This document shows, piece by piece, positions 59,332 through 64,000 of a stretch of DNA of 64,000 nt. Location of the stretch: the NCBI GenBank assembly GCA_016786885.1, contig JAEUVO010000065.1, positions 62,001 to 126,000 of the forward strand, in the 5' to 3' direction. The position numbers and the translations under genes were made by a program. The notes below the pieces were generated by a model. It ran no database searches. It saw only the letters and a program-made list of their open reading frames with translations, and was not told where the DNA came from. Position 1 is the stretch's first letter; each line of letters opens with the position of its first letter. The stretch comes from Chitinophagaceae bacterium. Its GTDB lineage: Bacteria > Bacteroidota > Bacteroidia > Chitinophagales > Chitinophagaceae.

Positions 59332-60645
59332 TCAGAGACCAAGAACATATAGTTTCAATTGAATACTGTTGTTGAGATTTTGATCATTAACCACGAGCCT
59401 GTCAATAGGCTCATCTGTGAAACCTGATGGGGGGAGCAGTAATAAGGCTGATCTGGAAAACCTTCCTTCATCAATGACACTTTGTATATAACCGGTAATG
59501 TCATAAGAGTATCTGGTATTGAGTCCATAAAGTTTATCTATAGTAAGGTCTCCTGTAAGAGCTGCTTGCCCGGTGGCATCTGTCAGCAAACTGATGGGAT
59601 TATTGCTATCGTCTGTTGTGTAGAGATGTAGTTCCGCAGGTAATTGATAAGGCGTACTATAACTTCCCGGAGAAGGTTTCACAATTAGTTCTGCTTTCAT
59701 CACTTGTACATAGGGGTATAATTCTTTGAGTGATAGCAGAGACGGAAAACCTATTTTAATATAACTGCCCATGTTGCTGTTCAGATAAGCTTTGTTACCA
59801 GTAAGTTTACTTTCTTTCAGTTGTTTTTTAAAAAGTGAAAAAGCAGATAATGCCGTGTTTTGATTATTGAATCGAATGAAGTTGAATTGTTTTGTAGTAT
59901 TAATTGAAAAATCGAGCCTTTTTTCCTGCAAGAAAGCAGCGTTTAGACGGTAATGTAGCCGCATGAATGCATTATTTGCCGGAACACCAAAATAATACAG
60001 TGTATTAGTACTGCCGGTATCTACGCCTATACGAAACCCTTTCAGGTACCTGATAAAACTTGCCTGGTCTTGTATCTCGGAGGCGTTCGATTTTAATTTT
60101 TGAAATAACTCCTGGCCGATTATATCTGATAACCTGATGGTAATAACGGAGTCCCTTCCCGGTTTAATTAAAACAGTTTTTTCTCCCGCAATTGATACTT
60201 CTGTCAGAAAAGTTCTCGCATTAGAAAAGTCCGTATTCTTATCATCTTCATTTTTTATGTTCTCCGTCAACCGCTGCACCACGAAACGGACCGGGAGGGT
60301 AGTGTCTCCGTAATAGTAACCTTTTGGGCTTATTGCTAACACCAGCGAGTCGAATACCACATTTTGATTTTTTAGATGATTTTCTGTTGGTAAATTCAAT
60401 TCGGTATAGCTTGCAGCATGCACCGTTCCAAAGGCAATATCTGTGTGATAACCTGTCGTAAATACACCGTTGCCCGAAGTATAAAAGGAGTCTGTCTTGT
60501 ATGTCGACAATTCTACCGGGTAATTATCATAGTAGAGAATATTTGGATCATCATCTGAAGCGTTATCATCAAATGTTACATCCACTTTGGTACAACCTGA
60601 GATGGCACATAGTAGAGCAATTAAAAAAGCTGGTATCTTAATCAT
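59332..60645 (-). CDS. DUF4270 lipoprotein
   Basis: A 437-residue lipoprotein (LIALLCAISGCTK, Cys about 18). DUF4270 is shown by the N-terminal TSGNGVFTTGYHTDIAFGTVHAASYTEL and a later SGNTxxx-type set of repeats with YVQVMKAELIVKP and a final LVVNDQNLNNSIQLKLYVLGL. DUF4270 proteins in this phylum are surface-exposed lipoproteins of unknown role, often beside Kelch-type proteins. Here it lies between a Kelch lipoprotein and an outer-membrane barrel. Confidence 0.88.
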   Translation of the reverse strand: MIKIPAFLIALLCAISGCTKVDVTFDDNASDDDPNILYYDNYPVELSTYKTDSFYTSGNGVFTTGYHTDIAFGTVHAASYTELNLPTENHLKNQNVVFDSLVLAISPKGYYYGDTTLPVRFVVQRLTENIKNEDDKNTDFSNARTFLTEVSIAGEKTVLIKPGRDSVITIRLSDIIGQELFQKLKSNASEIQDQASFIRYLKGFRIGVDTGSTNTLYYFGVPANNAFMRLHYRLNAAFLQEKRLDFSINTTKQFNFIRFNNQNTALSAFSLFKKQLKESKLTGNKAYLNSNMGSYIKIGFPSLLSLKELYPYVQVMKAELIVKPSPGSYSTPYQLPAELHLYTTDDSNNPISLLTDATGQAALTGDLTIDKLYGLNTRYSYDITGYIQSVIDEGRFSRSALLLLPPSGFTDEPIDRLVVNDQNLNNSIQLKLYVLGL

Positions 60646-60673
60646 ATTTTTTTTCTTTGATCAATGTTGTTAA

Positions 60674-60707
60674 AAAGAGGCAATAGATAATACACAATTG
60701 CCTCTTT
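60674..60707 (-). terminator. terminator between the Kelch gene and the DUF4270 gene
   Basis: AAAGAGGCAAT and ATTGCCTCTTT (11-bp arms, 12-nt loop), followed by a T-run in the minus direction, downstream of the Kelch gene. So DUF4270 likely needs its own promoter. Confidence 0.7.
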
Positions 60708-60795
60708 GTTTAATACCGGTTGGTTAACCCTGACCAATAAAGACGTATGCTTGAATCTTTTTACCGGTATTTTTCAGGCCCTCCCTTGCCTGGTT

Positions 60796-61848
60796 CTAAT
60801 TGTCGCTGTCTTCCTGTTCCTCATCGGGGAAAAATTCCCACAGATCATCGAAGCGATAGCTGCTGTTGCTGCCGGTAACTATATACCCGCGGCCATCCAA
60901 TGTAAAACTTAGCAAACCTTCTCTGGCACTTGCCTCAAGACCGGTTTTTTCTGTCCAGGTGTCATTACTAATATCATACTCCCAGGTAGTACCTGTTACG
61001 CTGCCTCTGTTTCCTCCACACAAATAGGCTTTGCTATTCATTAAAAAGATAGTAGCGTTGCTTCTTTTTATGTTATCATCGTAGTCGTCATCATATTCTT
61101 CATCGCTTACATCATTGATCTTTCTTTTTTCTGTCCATGAATTAGTTGCGGGATTGTAGGCCCAGAAATCATTCAGGAAACTTCCATTATTAAGGCCTGT
61201 TACTATATAAGCAATGTTGTTATGGACAAAAGCGACAGCATCGCTTCTCTTTGAACCTGTAAGGCTTGCCACCTGAAGCCATGTATCCGCAGCAGGATCA
61301 TATTGCCACATATCTTTCAGGTAATTTCCATCATAGCCGGTGCCGATGTACCCTTTGGTATCAATTGAAAAACCTACAGCATTGTATCTGCCTGACCCGC
61401 CAAAATCGGCTTTTCTTGTCCATGTGTTTGTAGAAGGATCATATTCCCAGAAGTCTTTAAGTCTGTTATCATTTTCGTCATACCCTGTTCCAAAATACCC
61501 TTTTCCATTAATAGAAAAGGCTACAGCAGAATTTCTTGCGGTACCGGGAAAATCTGCTATCCGAAGCCATGTTCCTGTTGTTTGATCAAATGACCAGAAA
61601 TCATTTAACCGGGAACTTCCATCAAAACCGCTTCCAACATATACTTTACTTCCAATGGTGAAACTTACACCTTCTGTACGTCCATAACCTTCAAATTCTG
61701 ATCTTCTTTTCCAGTTGCCAATCAGGTCGTCATCTGATGTAGTTTCTTTTTCGCAGCCAGGCAAACCAATAATGCTGATAATGCTCACAAAAATCGAAAG
61801 GAGGTATTTACTTTGCTTAATGATAGCTGGTAGCTTTTTTTCTCTCAT
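60796..61848 (-). CDS. Kelch-type beta-propeller lipoprotein
   Basis: A 350-residue lipoprotein (SIISIIGLPGCEKE, Cys about 32). It is built from six Kelch-like repeats with consensus AVAFSINGKGYFGTGYDE..LKDFWEYDPSTNTWTRKADF, visible near residues 55, 105, 155, 200, 255 and 305. It is surface-exposed or periplasmic; the function is unknown. It is followed by a terminator and the DUF4270 gene. A -7 type box (cactttg) lies about 35 nt upstream of its ATG. Confidence 0.9.
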   Translation of the reverse strand: MREKKLPAIIKQSKYLLSIFVSIISIIGLPGCEKETTSDDDLIGNWKRRSEFEGYGRTEGVSFTIGSKVYVGSGFDGSSRLNDFWSFDQTTGTWLRIADFPGTARNSAVAFSINGKGYFGTGYDENDNRLKDFWEYDPSTNTWTRKADFGGSGRYNAVGFSIDTKGYIGTGYDGNYLKDMWQYDPAADTWLQVASLTGSKRSDAVAFVHNNIAYIVTGLNNGSFLNDFWAYNPATNSWTEKRKINDVSDEEYDDDYDDNIKRSNATIFLMNSKAYLCGGNRGSVTGTTWEYDISNDTWTEKTGLEASAREGLLSFTLDGRGYIVTGSNSSYRFDDLWEFFPDEEQEDSDN

Positions 61849-62040
61849 ACAAATTGTTTTAATAAAGGGTTACTTTTTCTTGCGGCTGCAAAGTGCGAAC
61901 TGGTTAACGCAAAAAAATGTTAATGGGGCCCGGTGTAGGCAAATCCATAACTGAATAGGACGAAACGAAAGTTGGCGACGAGAGGTGAAAGAAAAATTTG
62001 CTGGCCTGGAAGGGTCACCTGCAGGATAATGCTAAACAAA

Positions 62041-62064
62041 AAGCCTCCGTTTGGAGGCTTTTTT
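62041..62064 (-). terminator. terminator of tRNA-Lys
   Basis: AAGCCTCC-gttt-GGAGGCTT with a T-run on the minus strand, immediately after the tRNA. Confidence 0.88.
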
Positions 62065-62139
62065 GGTGATCCCGCTGGGACTCGAACCCAGGGCCCCAAC
62101 ATTAAAAGTGTTGTGCTCTACCAACTGAGCTACGAGATC
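62064..62139 (-). tRNA. tRNA-Lys (anticodon TTT), CCA encoded
   Basis: Cloverleaf: acceptor GATCTCG/CGGGATC (one G-U pair), D-arm TAGCTCAGTTGGTA, anticodon loop CTTTTAA (TTT), T-arm GGGTTCGAGTCCC, discriminator A and encoded CCA. It decodes AAA/AAG. Confidence 0.95.
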
Positions 62140-62228
62140 AACCTTTCCCTTTTTGGGAGTGCAAAAATACAGTCCTGAGGCTTTTGCGCCAAAACTTTTT
62201 GCATTAATTATCAACAGTTTTATTAAGA

Positions 62229-63077
62229 TTATTGACTTAAAGAGGCTGTTTCCGGGCTGTCTTTCTTTTCACCGGCTAAAATTTGCTGTAGTTTTTCAAA
62301 CATTACCCGGTATTGCTCCACTTTTCCGTGCTGAGTTTCAATATTTATGTAGCGGCGTGACCTTTCTCCATAGTAAATACTAAGCGAGCCATCTCTTTTT
62401 GCCCTTTCATTATCCTGCCAGATACTGTTATAACCCGCATCGGCCATTTGCTGATACAAAAGACTGTCTGTGGTTAAAATTATATCATCAATATCTTCCA
62501 GCGGATTGGCATAAACTGCTTTTGCGTCTCGCTGCCTGTTACCGCCAGTCATATAACTCTTGATAGAAAAGGCTTCATCTGTATTGTTATGGAGTGCCAC
62601 CACACAGGAAGCTGTATCGGGGATAAGTGAAAGAACACTTTGAGCAAACTTCTCAATCTCTTCCATGGCCGCTTTGCTATATTTCCTGTTATCTCTGAGA
62701 GTTTGTCCGATTCCGATTCTTGAATAGATCCTGTTCGGATCAAAACCATAGGTAACACCATTCAGCTTAAACTTTACTACACGTTGTTTATTATTTTCTA
62801 TTTTAATAAGGGTGCCACCTGTAAGTTCCAGCACCGCTTTTGCTCCTTCAACAGAAGCAGTTTCGTTATCATGAACGTTTATGCAAACAATACCGTTGGG
62901 CTGACCATATTGGAGAATAGTAACAGGGATAGTCCTCATGCCTACTTTAAAAGCGATACTGGATTTGTAGGGAACATATTTTGCTTCTGTTACAACAGGC
63001 ACATTATCTCCTGCCTGCGAATTTGCATAGAAAGCAATCAGCAGGCAAAACAACAGGATGGAAAAGGAATACTTCAA
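62229..63077 (-). CDS. secreted protein with M14-like metallocarboxypeptidase features
   Basis: A 282-residue protein with a signal peptide (MKYSFSILLFCLLIAFYANSQ). The M14-type zinc signature could be HDNE (H..E, about residue 67) and a later His in VVALHNNTDEAF (about 160), with an NRIYSR segment resembling the substrate-binding Asn-Arg. A late Glu in YINIETQHGKVEQ may be the catalytic base. The length and order fit an M14/AstE-like deacylase fold. I have not matched it to a named family. Substrate unknown; a cell-wall or peptide role would fit secretion. Confidence 0.68.
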   Translation of the reverse strand: MKYSFSILLFCLLIAFYANSQAGDNVPVVTEAKYVPYKSSIAFKVGMRTIPVTILQYGQPNGIVCINVHDNETASVEGAKAVLELTGGTLIKIENNKQRVVKFKLNGVTYGFDPNRIYSRIGIGQTLRDNRKYSKAAMEEIEKFAQSVLSLIPDTASCVVALHNNTDEAFSIKSYMTGGNRQRDAKAVYANPLEDIDDIILTTDSLLYQQMADAGYNSIWQDNERAKRDGSLSIYYGERSRRYINIETQHGKVEQYRVMFEKLQQILAGEKKDSPETASLSQ

Positions 63078-63167
63078 TGGTCGAATTTGTACTAAAGATA
63101 CTCAGGCTTTTGAACTATTACCTACCGGGAAAAGGGTATTTCTTATGCGAGGTTAAGTAGTTGGAAC

Positions 63168-64000
63168 TCAACTAAGTTCTTCCTTCATTTTTTTCATTAC
63201 ATCTTTCTCGATCATTTGCTGGGCCAGATAGATCATATTCATAAACGCCTTTGCTCCAGAAATACCATGGCCGATTATCACTGGTTTTGCAACACCTAAA
63301 ACAGGTGTTCCGCCATAGTTCTCGAAATTAAAGCGATCAAAGTATTGGTTATTTAATGCCTGGTGTTGTGCAATCTCATACAGTGACTCAGCCAGTTTGA
63401 GAATAATATTGCCCGTAAATCCTTCACAAACCATTACATCTGCTTTATCAGTCAGCACATCCCGGCCTTCTATATTTCCTATGAAGTTTATGTGTTTGTT
63501 TTCCTTCAACAATGGATAAGTAGCTTGTGCAAGCAAGTTGCCTTTTCCTTCTTCTTCCCCCACATTCATTAATCCAACTTTTGGATTGTCTATGCCAAGT
63601 ATTAATTGGGCATAGACAGAACCCATGATGGCAAACTGGTTAAGTTGTTCAGGCTTGCAGTCTGCATTCAGTCCCACGTCCAGGAGCAGGCCAGTTCCCC
63701 CATTCATTTTTGGAATGATAGTAGAAATAGTTGGGCGAATTACTCCTTCAATAGCTTTGATGCTAAACAAAGCACCTACCAGCATAGCACCGGTATTACC
63801 AGCACTGATAAATGCATCCATTTTACCTGTTGCCAGCAGGTGAAAGCCAATTGCAATAGATGATTTTTGTTTTTCTTTTAGTGCCCGGGTAGGATGTTCA
63901 TGCATATCGATGACCTGCTCAGCATGAATGATCTTGATATTTTCTGGTGGCACTGCATGATCTGTAAGTAATTGATCGATTTGTGTTTTGTCACCGATCA
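63168..64000 (-). CDS. plsX: phosphate acyltransferase PlsX (5' end outside window)
   Basis: About 277 residues of the C-terminal part of PlsX, which makes acyl-phosphate from acyl-ACP for phospholipid synthesis. Motifs are SIAIGFHLLATGKMDAFISAGNTGAMLVGALF, LLDVGLNADCKPEQLNQFA, LMNVGEEEGKG, VCEGFTGNIILKLAES and GGTPVLGVAKPVIIGHG. The frame stays open to the window edge (LIGDKTQIDQLLTDHA); the true start lies beyond. In many bacteria plsX adjoins rpmF and fabH; those cannot be seen here. Confidence 0.95.
   Translation of the reverse strand, partial: IGDKTQIDQLLTDHAVPPENIKIIHAEQVIDMHEHPTRALKEKQKSSIAIGFHLLATGKMDAFISAGNTGAMLVGALFSIKAIEGVIRPTISTIIPKMNGGTGLLLDVGLNADCKPEQLNQFAIMGSVYAQLILGIDNPKVGLMNVGEEEGKGNLLAQATYPLLKENKHINFIGNIEGRDVLTDKADVMVCEGFTGNIILKLAESLYEIAQHQALNNQYFDRFNFENYGGTPVLGVAKPVIIGHGISGAKAFMNMIYLAQQMIEKDVMKKMKEELS

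Noticed and set aside
60706..60912. Plus-strand open frame after the Kelch gene
   Set aside because: It lies mostly over the 3' end of the Kelch gene on the other strand and its composition follows that gene's codons.
1..64000. CRISPR arrays, insertion sequences, prophage or integron signals
   Set aside because: No spaced direct repeats, transposase, integrase or phage structural genes were seen on either strand.

Overview
The window is 64 kb of chromosome from a member of the Bacteroidota, most likely a Chitinophagaceae-type organism. This rests on TAnnTTTG-type -7 promoter boxes, DUF4270 and DUF2723 genes, long ExbD-type sequences, GldM-like and TonB-plug-like modules, several signal peptides ending in a Q-rich cleavage region, and intergenic A/T repeats of the 'aagtttgaggttt' kind. 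The family-level placement is inference. There are no insertion sequences, phage genes, CRISPR arrays or rRNA genes; this is a core chromosome stretch with a few accessory islands.

Layout. 0-6.8 kb: a kynurenine (tryptophan catabolism) cluster. A partial 3-hydroxyanthranilate dioxygenase gene and a secreted hydrolase-like gene lie on the minus strand. Divergently, an SDR, an aminomuconate-semialdehyde dehydrogenase, a RidA-type deaminase, kynureninase and kynurenine 3-monooxygenase lie on the plus strand. Short GC-rich palindromes sit between the plus-strand genes. 6.9-17.7 kb: housekeeping genes pyrF, a glutaryl-CoA dehydrogenase (which may close the tryptophan route to acetyl-CoA), aroK, ftsK, lolA, kdsA and an SDR-type threonine dehydrogenase, plus one orphan 7TM-type histidine kinase.

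17.7-21.1 kb: a compact minus-strand five-gene unit of two paralogous lipoproteins with identical proline-rich tails, a seven-helix membrane protein, a histidine kinase and a NarL-type regulator. This is the best candidate here for an undescribed sensing system. 21.4-32.4 kb: a small His-rich protein, acylphosphatase, free methionine sulfoxide reductase, a large HExxH/beta-propeller/beta-barrel protein, valS, a receiver-only regulator, an esterase with palindromic upstream sites, the N-degron pair aat-clpS, a tRNA-Val and tag. 32.5-40.4 kb: a second tRNA-Val, mlaEFD lipid transport, mtaB, a DUF4258 protein, plsC and priA.

40.4-50.2 kb: outer-membrane and envelope proteins, a CPBP protease, a plug-like/TonB/GldM-like fusion, a GH13 lipoprotein, murB carrying an in-frame palindromic repeat, and a MoxR/BchI-type ATPase plus VWA pair with an ExbD-like lipoprotein between them. 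50.3-64 kb: a giant DUF2723 membrane protein, a SAM hydroxide adenosyltransferase, an SDR, a LytS/LytTR two-component pair, a DUF4270/outer-membrane-protein/Kelch cluster, tRNA-Lys, an M14-like secreted protein and the 3' part of plsX.

Several genes (sdr, pyrF, ftsK, kdsA, clpS, mtaB) have a -7 box ending only 4-8 nt before the start codon, which suggests leaderless or near-leaderless transcripts.
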